Below, piece by piece: positions 35,101-49,084 of a DNA stretch of 64,000 bases. How positions within the stretch are numbered: position 1 is the first letter of the stretch; each line of letters begins with the position of its first letter. The position numbers and the translations under genes were made by a program. This stretch comes from Antedon bifida (Eukaryota > Echinodermata > Crinoidea > Comatulida > Antedonidae), in the NCBI GenBank assembly GCA_963402885.1, contig OY727103.1, forward strand, positions 14,472,085 to 14,536,084. Reading direction: 5' to 3'. The notes under the pieces were generated by a model. The model had not been told where the DNA came from, did not search any database, and worked only from the letters and a program-made list of their open reading frames with translations.

Positions 35101-37284
35101 ACGAAGCTTTAAAACATATTTAATATGGTGTTCAGTCCAACAGAAGCTGTATCTTCATAGACCCTCAAAAGACAATACAGTATCCAATCTCTGATGACAA
35201 ACGCTTTATTACAAATATTAGTTCTTAAAAAAGGAGTAAACTATTTTTATTTTAAAACATTTTGAAACCATTTTCAAATGAACTTATGTATTAATTGTTC
35301 CTTGTATCTGTTACAAACTTTCCCAATTAGAACCTCTTTTGGGACGGAGAAGTACGTTAATGATGATTGATTTTACAAAATTATCTAAAATCTTTTACTA
35401 AAAATAATTTTTTTTCTGAAATTTTATCCCAACCAGATTTGTATCAATGTTCAGTGTACTTAAATTAAAAATCATACTTGAATGTCAGTTTTTAGAAATA
35501 TTACACATTGCATTACTCATCAATGCCAGTAACTGTGTGCATTGATTTGTATCTGATGATTCAGGTACAGTGAGTATGTGTCGATGCTTCAGTATGGGAT
35601 ATAGTATTTCTACATAAATGGAAAGGGGATTGTAACTGTATCTGTTGTATTATTACAAGTTGACAGATATGCAAAAGATAAGTATTAAAATTGGATTTTG
35701 TTCGTTGCTCATGTCGGGTCCTGAATCCTTACAGATCAACTGATAAAAATATAAATGTTAAAATTAATGCAAGATCTGAAATTGTATTATACTCTCCCAT
35801 TATCGTCTACATGCTTGGATTTCCATGATTTGTTCGTTGCTTGGGTCCTGTGCATTCTCAATCCTGCAAGATCATCTGATAAAGGATGCGTGTATTATTC
35901 AATGTTGTCCAAGGTGAAATACATTATTACTGTACCTATATGATGAGTTGAAAATAATATATTTTCTGTTCAGGCCACATATTTTATGTCTTTTTTTTGC
36001 AACAATTTGAGAACCTCTTGGACCGAGACAATTGTGGTTTTAGGAACATTCTCATGTTTTAGATTGGTTATTGAACATTGTAATAATGGTTTTTGATCTT
36101 CTTCATGATAAACATATGTATCGTGTTGCTAGGATATAACTCTATTGATAAGAAAATAATAATATTCTATATAAGGAAGCCTTTTGGCTAGAAGTCATTT
36201 TCATTTTGTTAGTTTATAGCATTGATATTGTGTCTTATAGACCTAGTATCTTTAGCGTTGTCCTGGCCTCTTCAGCATTGTCCTAGCATTGACTATGTTT
36301 CTTGTGAAATTGAAATCATAACCAACAGCAAATGCGTTGTCTCTGCAATGATTAAAACGTTTTCCATTTTCCCCCAATTAGATGTATATTCACCACCTGA
36401 AAAAGAGATTCAAATAGATAAGTTAGTAAGCTATTTCTTATAAAGAAATTGTATCTAAAATTGGTTGAAATTGAGAATGAATAAATGGGTTTAGTTTCTT
36501 CAAGAATCAAATCAATATAGTCATTGTGTGTTTCGGAAGAATAAAATACAGTAGATAAATAATTAGGCATAACATTTCTATTAGTAATTCTTAACTATAG
36601 TTATTATATTTGTCACCTGCTTTACTTATGCCTATAATTGATTATTTCCATATTTGGTTAAGTCTAAAATTTCATTTTCACCCTATCAGTTAATTAGATC
36701 TTATAAGGCAATTTCTTTAATTAAATTAACCTCAATTTCTATTGATTACTGTAATATCTTGTACTGTAAAATATATTTGATGTATGTTCCGTTTAGTTTA
36801 CTAACTGCATTTTGCCAAATGATATTCCAGAAATACAATATAGGTTATTTATAAGATTTTTTATTGCTTGTAAGAAATAGAAATTTTTATATTAAAATTA
36901 CTATCTTTATCCTGTCATGCATGTGGTGAGAATATTCTAAAAATAAATTCCTGAGACTTGTTTGTTGAAAATAGGGATGCGTTACATAGTCATGATAAAG
37001 AATTGTATATTATTTTGATGTTTTTCCAAAAGAAAAGTTTATCAATTGAATTGGAAGTCTTCTTTCCTCCACTCCACTAAATCCCACATTACATTCTGAA
37101 AAATATCAAAAGATATACTAATTTGAATACAGTAATACACCATAAATTCCTAACTAAACAAGAAATATATGCCTCTCGACTTTTTGACTAACATTTTTAA
37201 TCATTGTTCTTTCTTCAGATATAATGATTTATTATTTTTGTTTAACAATCAGTAGTAAACATTTTGTGTAAATATAGTCTTCCG

Positions 37285-37500
37285 CAGTCTGTTGATTCGC
37301 GTCAACCAATCGAAGGGCGAGAATCCAAAATCGTTAAACCATGAGCCCTCATAGACTCGTTTTTTGGGTCCAGCAGCTTGGACCTATCAATTAGTCGATA
37401 ATATATATTAGATATATAGCTTTCGCGTTGATACAGTTTCTTGTTGATTATGTCCTCTAGGGCTTTAGCTGGCTAAAGCCACAGCGCGAAAAAAAACCCA
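37285..37500. promoter_or_regulatory. CpG-bearing palindromic segment, candidate promoter or old element
   Basis: Within very AT-rich sequence this segment has several CpGs (CGCGTCAACCAATCGAAGG with a CCAAT box, CACAGCGCG) and two dyads: GGTCCA/TGGACC around 37370, and GGCTTTAGC-TG-GCTAAAGCC at 37461-37480. It lies 8 kb upstream of the synapsin coding start. It could be a promoter or a decayed transposon. Confidence 0.3.
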
Positions 37501-39094
37501 AAAAACTGAATCCAAAATGTGAATTGATTGTAATATTGGGACACTGCACCAGTTCTTTTATATGAACTAATTTTGGAGGCCAGTGTGTTTGTCACTAATT
37601 TATATTTATCTTACAAATTTCTTCAATTCAAGCTACATATCTTTACATTATTTTATTTTCAAATTTATATCATAACCTTGACATATCGAATACTTATATT
37701 TTATTTATGATTTCTAATAAAAATAAATGGAATGCAATTTCAGTTTAATTCACAGTTTTAAAATTGCTAGTTTTAATTTGTAGTTCTAAGCAAATTTGTT
37801 ATCAAAGTAAATGTCATTTAGATGTAATTACATGACATTAAATTCTCATTAATATTTTGTGTACTAAAGGCTTTGAAATGCCATATTTTCTAATTTCATT
37901 TCTACATATTTGAGAATTGTTATGTAATATTCAATGCCAGGTTCAATGCTTTCTGATTATTTTGTTTGTGGGTTAATATCATTCACCAACTGCTGTTATA
38001 TCCAATCATACATTGGCTTATTTGTGGGTTAAGATCACTCTGTTCTAATCTCACCACCAACTTCTGTCATCTCCAATCCTATTATGATTTTTGAAATTAG
38101 AAATCTGAACAATTCATTATCGAGATATCAAATTAACATTATTGACTATTCTGAAGCGAAACTTACAGTATATTCAGATCAATGTTTTGTATATTACAAT
38201 CATCATAGATGTGAATGCCTTTCTAGAAATTGGTAAAACTGCATGCATGTTGTAAATTAGGTCAAAACATAACCTAAAAAGCTTTTAACACCATCCAAGT
38301 ACACACAACCTATGTTCGATTTACATTAGTTAACCCTATCTGTAAATTCTACGTTTGTACAGTGCGTAAAATAAACAATTGGTTCATTAAATTGGCATGA
38401 AGCTCTAATTGTATCAGCGCAACTTTCAAAACGTGTGTTTCACAACATCTCCAATATTAAGGCACTCTATTTCTAACATTACTGAGCTCTTTTCCTAACA
38501 CAAAAACACCAGTATGCTCCATCCAAATATTAATGTACCCTGATTTTAGTGCGGCTAATAGATTATTGTTCCTTATTCCCAACATTACTATACAGAGTTT
38601 TCAGTATTTTCAATGACCTTTGAAGGGAAAAAAAATTGTTTGGTCAAAAAGCTATGGTCATTTCATGGTCAGTAGTAGAACACAATGGATATATTACTGC
38701 TGGACAATCGATTATGAGAACAATTAATAGTTGTGAATGAATAGATTAAGGATCAATTAACATTAATAATGAATACTGTGAATATTAGAATATAATAAAA
38801 AAAACATAAGGTTTTGTTTGTAGGATCTTCATATAGCTTCATCACTTGCAATTAATTCTCAATTACATGCAAATTATTTCAGAGCTTTACTTTACAGATA
38901 GTACTGTATATATTAGCATAAACATATGTAAATCAACTAATTTGATTATATTTGAATATCAGGTGGTAGACTTTTTTATTTAGATTTCCATTGAGTAGGC
39001 CTATGCAATATCTAATATTTAGGAGGAATGGGAAATTTCAATTTAAGCAAAACACATGTCATTGCCTCATGCAGAAACTAGACTATGATGCTTC

Positions 39095-39620
39095 AAGGGT
39101 CTCAGGTGGTCGAGCACTCTCATTCTAATTTATCTATTAAATATGCGAGATTCTCTGTCCACTTGAGACGGTTTATATTTACTCGTTGCTACTTTATAAT
39201 GATTTACGCTCGCTCATTTACTTGATGAAATGGCTTTCACGTTGGTGCATTAACGAGATGGAAGGTGAATGTGCTAGAATCTCGGACATGTGACTTTGAC
39301 TATATATTGAAAAGTGTTAATTATTATGAAACAATTTTGCTTTGTAATTTGCAACCACAGCACAGGTTTAAGTCACTCCTCGACCATAGTTCTGGTGGTA
39401 GAACAAGTCTACTCTGATAAGGGCTTAAAACATGTAGATGCTCAGTTTTGTTTTTACTCTGATGATAGTGTCTACCATGAGTAGTCCTGATATCAGATGG
39501 ATATAAATGATGATGTGCATTTCCTGATATCTAGATAAGTAAAGGGCTACCAGATAATAATGGTACATACACCAATCAACCCACATGGGAGCACAACCTG
39601 TACGAGATAGCCTATATCTA
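39095..39620 (+). mobile_element. Diverged SINE copy with internal insertion
   Basis: An A-box-like CAGGTGGTCGAGCACTCT near 39103 is separated by about 240 bp from a B-box-like GGTTTAAGTC at 39365. Then GTTCTGGTGGTAGAACAAGT, CTCTGATAAGGGCTTAAAAC and later words match the SINE at 18441 in order. It is an old copy, probably interrupted by an insertion. Confidence 0.6.
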
Positions 39621-39673
39621 TCATATACCTATTAGTACAGTAGGTTAGCCTTCTCAGTTGTAACGGTAACACT

Positions 39674-39729
39674 GCTGATATAAAGTTTGCGGTACACCAC
39701 GTATATTAGTTCTAAAAAGAACTGTTGAG
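39674..39729. repeat. Second copy of the GCGGTACACCAC repeat
   Basis: TGATATAAAGTTTGCGGTAC to AAGAACTGTTGAG matches 24402-24455 with few differences. Shorter, weaker relatives occur at 47921 (TTTGTGGTACACCATATG) and 57763 (AAAGTTTGCGGTGTGTC). It is therefore a dispersed family with at least two clear copies here. Confidence 0.8.
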
Positions 39730-42700
39730 GTCAACATTTGATTTCGCCATGTAAACCTTCAAACAATAGTAACACTGCTCTTCCGAAGGGAACCAATGAC
39801 GCATTTAAAACAATTACAATTAGAAAACAACTTAGAAACTACTCCCTAACTAAAAGCATATCCAATTCCCAATTACAATCGGTTAAATAAGTTTTTAAAG
39901 TCTTGAATGAGGTTGTTGATTTTTAAACCTGACAAACATGCTGGGAGAAGGATTCAAACCTAGGATTTGTGAACAACCAAGTATGCCACAATTGTTTGCC
40001 ATGTATTGAAATCAAGTCTTCTCAATTAAAGTGGTTGATATGCTTGATGAAAATATTTGAAAGTTATATTTAACATTCACAAATTATTTTTCAATTGCCT
40101 GATGACTATTGTTGGATTTTCTGTCAAATCCTTCTTGACATTTTAAAGATGTATTGTCTCATGAGAATTTAAAAAATGTTTGAAAAATCAATTAATGACA
40201 GTGGCTTGGTGATCATAGAATCTGTCAACCTGAACATTTTAAACTATAAATGCTTTTACATTCACACGTTGAAGTATAAATTCAATTATTTGTTTCATTT
40301 TTTTGCCAAGTTTATTTAGTTTCTGGTAACTTTTTGACATAGGAGCTGTGAAATTAAATGTACAATTTTGGTTTTGTGTTGAAGCTAATCTACTACAGAA
40401 CTTTTATTAATGATGACAATGATATATGTATATTATAAATGCAGCTGTTTTTCATGAATGTTGTATTATGGCATTCAGTTACTGCAGTAAAAGGGGTGAG
40501 TTACTGCAGCGATATAAAATATATAATCATGCAGAACATTTTAAACACCCTTTGTTTTATTGTTGTTAAACTTGATTTCCATCCAAATAAGAATTAATAG
40601 AAAGAAATAATTTACTTTGTTTTGAACTATTAACAAAAATTAATTTGTCCTTTTATTTTACCTGAGATATGCTTCTTTGCCATCATAATTACCTTAAATT
40701 TCTTAGATTTTAATTTTATGCTTTTTAATTTAATGAAGGAGTTCTTGTTATTTTTGTGACAATGATCAGGAATCAAATTCAACCTGGCAAACAAGCAAAT
40801 TGCTAGTAGATATTTTGTAATGACTAGTTGAAATTGTCAAAACTTCATTTTCTAACTAAGATTCTGTACAGGTTTGCTATTGAATAAAAATGTAATGTGA
40901 TCGCAAAGATGACAGAAACCACAAACCAATTTGCAAAAGTGTAATGGACTATGTGATCTATATTACATTATTCTGTTCAACAGTGGTTTTGATAAAAACA
41001 AGATTATCACTTTGATGGCGTCATTATAGACATGCTTGCTAGAAATTTTATCTTAAACTTTATCTGTGCAATTACTGTATTGATAATGTTAAGTTATTTT
41101 AAGGTGCGTCTGTGGAAATTGCAGGATTTAAACTTAATTTTTATCTACAATTCTACTTTATTATACTTTTGTTTGATAAATTTACGTCACAAGACTTTGC
41201 TAAAATTATCTCTTATAATGTAAAAAGCTATCAAGTCCTTAATGCGACAATTGGAAGATAAAATAGATCAACACCATTTCCGTCATTGCACTACATTTCT
41301 ACTATGGATACTTTGCTGTTTTGAGATTAGATCATTTTTTGTATGATTAATGTACCTAATTTGATGACGACGTTTCTGAACACTTGCAACATATTACGCA
41401 AAACAAACAAATCCTCAATGTGATTGTATACTCATAAAAATACAACATATATTGGTATAGATGTAGCAAAATATTTGAAAATTCTAGTCCAATACAGTGT
41501 GATGGATTGGAAAGTTTTCTGAAATATCTTTTATTAAAACATTATTTGTGGTGTTGCATTGCTATTGTTTCACTGAATTCGTGTGAATTTGCATATTAGG
41601 TGAATATTGAATTGGCTGCGTGAACAGCAGTATTTTAGTTGTAGAAGTCAGGCATGTTATTGTTTTCTTTAAGATGTGAATTTTTCATTCATTTCATTTT
41701 TATACAATATGTTATTGGAAATACTGATGAAGTGAATAAGCACCACACTGACAGTAAATTATGCTCTTTTGAAATATAATTTAGTTGACCTGAAATTGCT
41801 TGAGTTAAGGATTCACAGTATTGATTAAATTCTCACAAAAACTGCATCTTATTGGATATATAACAATTAAACTTGTGTTGATTCTTTTAATATAACAGTT
41901 GCATCTAGGCAATGCTTTTCTGATCAATAATTTCTTATCTAAAAGTAGGGTAAGTTACTATAGTATCAAGTAGCCAATTTATGCATTGAATTTATTGCAA
42001 TATATATGCATCATATTTTCATACGACCATATTTAAGGTAAACGAGTTTGACTATGACTATTCTGATGTTCTTATTCTTGTTACATATAGAGGTTTACTT
42101 ACAAATAAATAGGATGATGAAATTTTGGACGTTACATAAATCTCTTTAGTAAATTATCTTTTTAATTTTATCTCTGCATTAAAGATAATTTTCTGTGGCT
42201 TAGATGAACCCATATAAGTAATAGGAACTGAAACTACCAATAACATTAAAATTACAAAATTGTCTATAATTAGAGACATACAGTATTGTACTGTTTTGGG
42301 AAATTTCTGAATGATTGAAAAGTTGATCACTGTTGCTATGGTTTTAATGCACACAATTTTTTTAGTAATCTAGACCAAAGACTATAATTTATTTTATGCC
42401 TGAAAGGTAAGCAGGTTTTTATGGATAAAATCAATAATTATCGCAATCAACATATTATTAAAAGAATATTCTAGCAGAATGAAAATTACTGTAGAAAGTT
42501 GTATAAAAGTATTCTCTTCTTGTTGCCATGTCCCATAGATAATATTCCTTTTTCTGAATATTCACATATTCCTTTTTTTTCAAGCCTCATTATGAGAATG
42601 TTTGTTTTCATAAGACGTTTTTTTATTTTATTGATTTCAACATGGTGATTTTAAAGTTTTTTTGTCCTTTCTAATGATATTGTATTTTTAAATCAAGGCA

Positions 42701-43540
42701 ATGCTGTTGAAGTTGAACTTAACCGTAATCTTGTTTTGATGAAATTTTGATTTGTAACATTTTAAATAATTATGCTTTTTGTTTGTTTGTTTTTCAGATT
42801 GCAAAAAATAACTATCAAGTTTAGTAGGATTTTTACCTGAACTTCAAGTTACCAAATCTACACGTTATGTTGGACTTTTATTAATGTTGCACTGTTTCAT
42901 TGATAATTTTCTTTGATACATTGACCTACAAGAGAAAAACAAGTTTTAAATTACTGTCGATTGATCTTTATACAAATTTCAAATACCAAATACTATCTTT
43001 ATCTTTGCAATTGATTGCTTTTAAAAGGTTTTTGAACTCCTGCAATGTATACATAAGACATTCGCAAGATTTAAGCTGTAACCTAACTTCATCAAAATCC
43101 TGTCTGTCTCAATTAGCCATCTACAATATCGTTTGGAATTAAGAATTGGAATTCAATAACATTTGTGGGATATATATATACAAATTAATGTACTTAGGAA
43201 TATACTGATTCTCTCCTATTACATACGGATAAATAGAGGTAAGTGAAATTCTATATGAATATTTATTTTTTATAACTAAAATTAAATCATGGATGTAAAT
43301 TGAGCATGGTCATTTCAACAATAATAGCGCCCTCTACAGAATAAAAAGGTGCAGCAGCAGCTATTTGAAATTCATAAATTGCCCAACAATATCAACTCCC
43401 TCGTAATATCCTTAAAATTACTTATGAAGACGATGACAATGACATGCCAATATGCAGTTATCAAAGCAAAACGTACAGGTTAAAATGCAGTCTTTTAGAA
43501 ACGATGACCCCTTTTGGAAACTCAAACTTAGAATGGTCCT

Positions 43541-43678
43541 GAGCTCTGTCTACACTGTCAAATTTTATGTGACAAAAAAATGTGATGTTCCCATATATGA
43601 ACATGATGATATCACTACCACATTTAGGCGCATCACACTTTCTTGGTCAAACTATTGTGATAGTGCAGACAGAGCTTA
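43541..43678. mobile_element. MITE family C copy 2, about 138 bp, full length
   Basis: The ends GAGCTCTGTCTACACTGTCA and TGATAGTGCAGACAGAGCTT are inverted repeats. The interior has TTTATGTGACAAAAAAATGT, an ATATATGAACATGATGATAT segment and CACATTTAGGCGCATCACAC. It gives the complete structure for the shorter copies at 22114 and 56260. Confidence 0.85.
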
Positions 43679-45340
43679 AAGGTAGGAATACACTTTGACG
43701 GAGAGCTTACCATCATACATAAGAACTGTAATGTAGTCTTCAAAAGGTTAAAGACATTTAGCTTGGACAACTCCCAAATATCTAAATTAACCAGCAATAG
43801 ACAACACCCAATTAAATCCCTATTCTTCCTGTTAAGTATGTTTGGATAAACCAAATGATTTATAATATTAATTGCATTTGGCATTAGTTTAATCCTCCCT
43901 TAATTTGTATTTAATGATAATTTATGCGTTGGATAATAAACTCAGTGCCATACAATCATTCCCTAATTTACTTTTTTGGCATTATGATAATTTATGCAAG
44001 AAGAGGCAGGCCTTCTGCTATATTGTCAGTAAGAATGATGACAGAAGTAATGGAATATTGTCATGCAATCCTTACTGAATTTGTCATTCATGTATTTAAA
44101 TATTTAAGAGTCTACATGTTGTTGTATTTCTGAATTACTGTACGTTAAATTGCCTTCACCTTAAGATATACGCAGCCTTGTCATGGTTTTAAAACTATCT
44201 TAAATTACTAGAATGATTTTATCTCCGACGTAATTCTCCTAATTTCAGGTCATATAATTCTAGTACTGAGAGTGTACAATTATAAATAATCTCATGCGAT
44301 CAATTTTTCTGTCGATAATGACAATTTTGAACAAGTATAATTGCTATGTTCAGTTTTTGCATGATAAATAAAATAATGCAATTTAAAAAGTCTGCTATTG
44401 TCAAATGTGATCTTCTTGAGAATGATTTTATGAAACAAATTTTAAATTTAGCCTTGAGATAAATTTGTTTAAAGTAAAATGATTTTATTGTTGATGAAAA
44501 TTGACATAAAATCATGAATCATATAAAAACAGAAAGTTATGTAATGTATATCTTAAACAACCAGGAGCATTAACTGGTACAAAATGGTATCAAACATCTC
44601 AGACATCAATGAATAATAATAATATATAATATGCAATTTCTTTTAATTGAAAACAATAAATGGTAATACATATTCCTCAGTCTGATGGAACACAAAAGGT
44701 TCTGGAAATTCTTTTATCTCAAAACTTTTTTGAAGCCTTGATCCTTTTAAATTTCTACCGTTTAAAAAAAAATGGTTTAGTAGTTAAATTTAGCTAATTT
44801 GGCATCTTCTGGATTTTGCTCATGGTTCCTGGTGTTAATTGCAGAATAAATTCCCACTTTTTTCAGAGAATGTAATTTATTTAAAGTACTAAAAGACCTT
44901 GACATTTAAGGTTGATAATCATTTTCATATCAGGATGTTTCGTGTTAAAAACAATCATACTTTGTTTCTAATTCAAATATTATCTGATAATAATGTATGA
45001 ATAATGACCAATTGTATTTAATTTATGAGTGAATGTTACCATTAATGTTCACAATTTCTCTTTTAAAGTTTGGCAAGGCCCATAAAACAGTGATTGTGTC
45101 ACCATGGGCAGTTATTATGTCAACTATAAACATTATCTTGTAATTCATAGATCAGTACAACTTGAACAAAAAATTGTCAATTTACAAAGTATGAACACAT
45201 ACTAACATGCTAACCTTTTATTATATTATATATATATAGCTTAAGATGTTTTTTCACAAGAATATAAAATTTGAAATACAATATTTAGTAAAATCTAATT
45301 CTACTTAATACTTTTGACTTTTTTCCTTTTTAGGACCAGA

Positions 45341-45618
45341 ATGAATTTTCTTCGTAGACGGTTTTCCGACACTAGTGCAACAATCATTCCAAATGGATAT
45401 TTTCAAAACCTAGGCAGTGAAGATAACCGGGATAAAGAACAACAACTACGAGAAAAAGAAAAGGAACAAAGAGATAGGGAACAGAAGGCAATGGGCGGCC
45501 AGCCCCCTGGTCCAATGAGGCAAGATATTGGAGTTGGGTTTCTCAGCTCCCTGACAGGTCGTACTAATAAAGGAAAAGAGAAGGTTTTATTAGTAATTGA
45601 CGACCAACATACTTCATG
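45341..45618 (+). CDS. SYN: Synapsin exon with domain A and start of domain C
   Basis: The exon carries domain A (RRRFSD phosphorylation site), a linker of about 50 residues rich in Lys, Glu and Arg, and then [20 protein letters not shown] entering domain C. It ends in phase 2 inside the Trp codon of HTSW. An upstream in-frame ATG at 45314 is rejected because it lies before the splice acceptor and domain A normally starts at MN(Y/F)LRRR. Confidence 0.93.
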
Positions 45619-48600
45619 GTAAGATAGGTTTCTCTGCTAACTCTGGTATAAGCCCATTGATGTGCTGAATAATCCCATTGATGTGCTTAATAAGCCAATC
45701 TTTAATGTAGTTGTTATATTGCTGTACGTCCTCGTATATATGAATGATTTATTTATGAAATTTCAAACTTATTTTTCTTTCAGGGCGAAATATTTCCGAG
45801 GTAAAAAGATACACGGTGAATTTGATATCCGAGTAGAACAAGTTAGTAAACTTTTCATAATTCTTGCAGAAGTTTTTTTTATTATGGATAATACATTAAA
45901 AAGTAAATCATTGTGAATTCAACCTTTAGATAAAGTCCATAAGTATGATTAAAAAAACCTACTTACGTTTTTCCTTTTCTGAATAATGGTAAACTGTCTG
46001 TTTGATATCAATCAAATATGAGCCAAGTACAATATGTATTTTAATACATACATTAAGTAGACTAGAAGCAGAATGAAAAATTACTTAATTATGACTTTTA
46101 GTTCCATATATTCCAATATTTCTAAAAGGCGGTACTAAGTAATTAAGAAGAACATTTTGAGAGTGGGGTTATTGACCTGGAAAAAAATATCTTAACAGCA
46201 CAGTTTAATTCCAAAGATCTACTTTGAAAACTTGTTCAAATGTTAAACATCACTGATTTAACCAAGAATTTCACAAATTGAACCAACACAAACTTTTTCA
46301 TACCATGCATATTAAGAATAAACATTTGTACATTGACGTAAGCGTGTTTCTTTTATGATTTTGTTACATTAACGTCTACAATGTAAATCTTCGATATCAT
46401 TATACATTTTTTTCATTCATAACACAACAGATTTATTTCAACTGTTGTTAAAGCTCTTTCTTTAATGTCTTCATATTTAGTGTGAATTTGCTGAAATAAA
46501 TCTTGCGTCTTGTACTGAAACGGGAACAACTATTGATTTCAAGGGAGTAAGGCAAGGACAAAAAGTAGTAAGGTATGCCCCCTGATGCCTCTAACATGCA
46601 TGCTTAATGTAATACAACTTAATAGGAATTTGCCAGACAAGTATTGCAGCATGCTTGATGTAATCAACAAATTATACTTACTGCATTTCTGATTTTCATT
46701 TCATTCATTTCATCTTTTATTTCGGAAAAAATAATAATACAGAGTACAAAATTCTCCATAGTTCAAGAACAAATTAGTGTAGGTGTTGTTTTCTTAATGT
46801 CTTGCATGGAAATTTATCTATGGATTTATTATACATTTATTTATAACACACTTTATAAATTTAAAACAAATATTCACTTTTTGATTTTAATGTATCGGTC
46901 CTTAGTCTTCGTGCTATAGTGATGATAGTGCTATAACAGAGGAAGAAGCATAGTCTCTGTCCATAATTTGTATTCTCAGTATAGCAGAAACAATTCTCTT
47001 GTACCTGAGACCAACATTTAATGTCCCATCCGAAGGACAAGGCAATTGCCAAACCATTTTCCCTAAATGCACAGTGGGATGTCTCAAACTTGGGCCTTTT
47101 ACCCAGAAATATTATTCCAATATTGCACCATATAACCATATAAGCATTTTTTCTTTACCTTTCTGCACAGGTCTTTCAAACCAGACTTCGTACTTATCAG
47201 ACAGCATGGACGTGGAATGGAGGTGCAGGAAGAGTGGCGTAACTTAATCATTGGCTTTCAGTTTGGAAACGTCGGAAGTGTCAACTCCTGGGAAGGAATT
47301 TACAATTTCATGGACAAGCCTTGGGTGGTAAGAGTTTAAAAAACAGTTATCATTATTACTTTTTTCCCAGTGAACTAAAAATACAGCTATTGCCTAACCA
47401 TAGAGGGGTGAATGGTCGTATACACTCTATCTTTGATCATGTTTTTAATAGTCATCTTACTGAATATTTAATAATAAAGTCAATCGTATGTAGGGCTTAA
47501 TGCTCAGTAATTTCACCATGGCATAAACATTATATCCCCCTTAAAAAGTTTTGCTCTAGCCTAGCTTAGCAATCAGTCTTTTTGCAATTCTTTTGAGATG
47601 AACTTTACTGCGATGTGATACTATATTAAAAAACCAAATGTAATGAAGGGTCGCCATGGTGTCTGGGTGAATTTCATTCGGATGGATTACATTAAATGTC
47701 ATGTCTACCTTGTTAGCTAATTGATTGATTAATTAGAATGTTGGTAAAGCTTTATTAGGATTCTTCATTTCAATTGGTGACTGGGCACACTGGGATGCAA
47801 CAACCACTTGAGAAATAACTCTGAAATCAATAGCTTAATGAATCGCACATCAAGGGTTTCTGAAAATATACTCTCATGACCTTTAAAACGTACCAGGGCA
47901 AACAAACATTACGAAAATACGTTTGTGGTACACCATATGATTCCTTAAAAAACTGTAAAGATATTCCACATCTTTAATTAAACTACATCACAAAAAAATG
48001 TCACCATGATTGAAATGCAAATCCAAAAGACTTGCAGACAGTGGCGCTCACTGACTAAATCCGGGGTCCCCAGAGCATGAACAGTCCAATGCAACTACCC
48101 AGTGTTGGAGGGCCTCTTGGAAGTACAAAACCAGGGGCCTTTGTCCTGTGCCTTATGCCTTATGTTGTGCCTAGCTTACCTGGATAAACCAACAATAGCC
48201 ATTGTTCTCCCGAGGAAGAGTAATGATACGAAAAAATGGTGCCATGTCAAAGGAATATACTACATTAATCTCCCTTTGAAGAGCAAAGGCTATTGTCGAT
48301 TTATCCAGGTAACCAGTACTATTCAATCACAAAACCACTGTTAGTTCGTGTATTTCACAGGTTTTAAATTCTTTAGCATTAAATGACCCATCATTTTTAA
48401 AAGGCAATTTTGTTCTTCTTGAGAAGGATTACCGCCTGTCAGTTCTTGTGATCTACCAATCTGATTACTTTATCTTTAAAGTCATCGTTTACATTTAAAG
48501 AAATCTCTCATGATCTTAAACAAACTAATGTTAGATGTCAAGTAGATTGGAATGAGTTGTTTATTTTATTTGAAACTAAATGACATTAGTTACAGCTCTA

Positions 48601-49084
48601 TAAGTTCGTGACTTTGCAATGCAGTAGATCTTGTTCTCAAATTAATCATAATTTTCAATATCTCTGCTAAAATAATTTGTCTTAATTTTATTTTTAAACT
48701 TAGTTGATTATATGTTATTTATTACCTGAGGCCATCTAAAGGTTATTTTAAAGTATTAAAGTTAACCAGTTTTTTTTAATTGACCTGAATCAAATTTCAG
48801 TGGTCATCAATAAATTTAACACATATTTGAATTCTCTATGAACAATTGAATGGCCAAAACAGGCCAGTGCTTGGGAGTTTGACACGGCCATCATTGGCCA
48901 ATGTACCTGTACTAAACACTTATTAATATTCCTTGAATGGAACACAATCACAAAATATATTTTAAAGAAATATATTTTTGTTTCTTTTTACCAGTTTGCG
49001 CAACTGATCAAGTTAAGGGACCGGCATGGTACAGACAAGTTTCCTCTCATCGATCAAGCCTTTTACCCAAACCACAAGGAAATG
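45341..49084 (+). CDS. SYN: Synapsin, first five coding exons (5' part of gene)
   Basis: Exons 45341-45618, 45784-45841, 46481-46572, 47171-47327 and 48995-49084 join in one frame to 225 residues and end in phase 0 at an intron that leaves the window. Domain A is [15 protein letters not shown] with the conserved PKA/CaMKI site Ser9. A charged linker ([20 protein letters not shown]) follows in place of a long domain B. Domain C, an ATP-grasp-like fold, then starts at [13 protein letters not shown] and continues [51 protein letters not shown] and [15 protein letters not shown]. Exon borders fall where vertebrate synapsin exons end. Synapsin tethers synaptic vesicles to each other and to actin, and is released on phosphorylation. 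The ATP-binding and C-terminal parts are missing only because the window ends. The ATG at 45341 is preceded closely by the acceptor TTTTTAG (45333), so the 5' UTR is split by an intron. Confidence 0.95.
48176..48312. mobile_element. MITE family D copy 2, 137 bp, in a synapsin intron
   Basis: The ends TTACCTGGATAAACCAACAA and TCGATTTATCCAGGTAA are inverted, and both arms extend to AATAGCC/GGCTATT with two mismatches. It is the longer relative of 33061-33128. It lies in the intron between synapsin exons 4 and 5. Confidence 0.85.

Larger units (their letters stand above)
21091..45333. other. 24-kb region without recognised coding exons
   Basis: After the ZZ-EF-hand stop codon comes a probable 3' UTR (AATAAA-type signals near 22280 and 22779). 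From there to the synapsin coding exon I find no reading frame with family similarity or paired splice sites. The tract holds the listed minisatellites, MITEs, SINE remnants and satellite-like sequence. Because synapsin's coding exon starts right after a splice acceptor, its promoter and 5' UTR exon probably lie in this interval. Confidence 0.55.
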
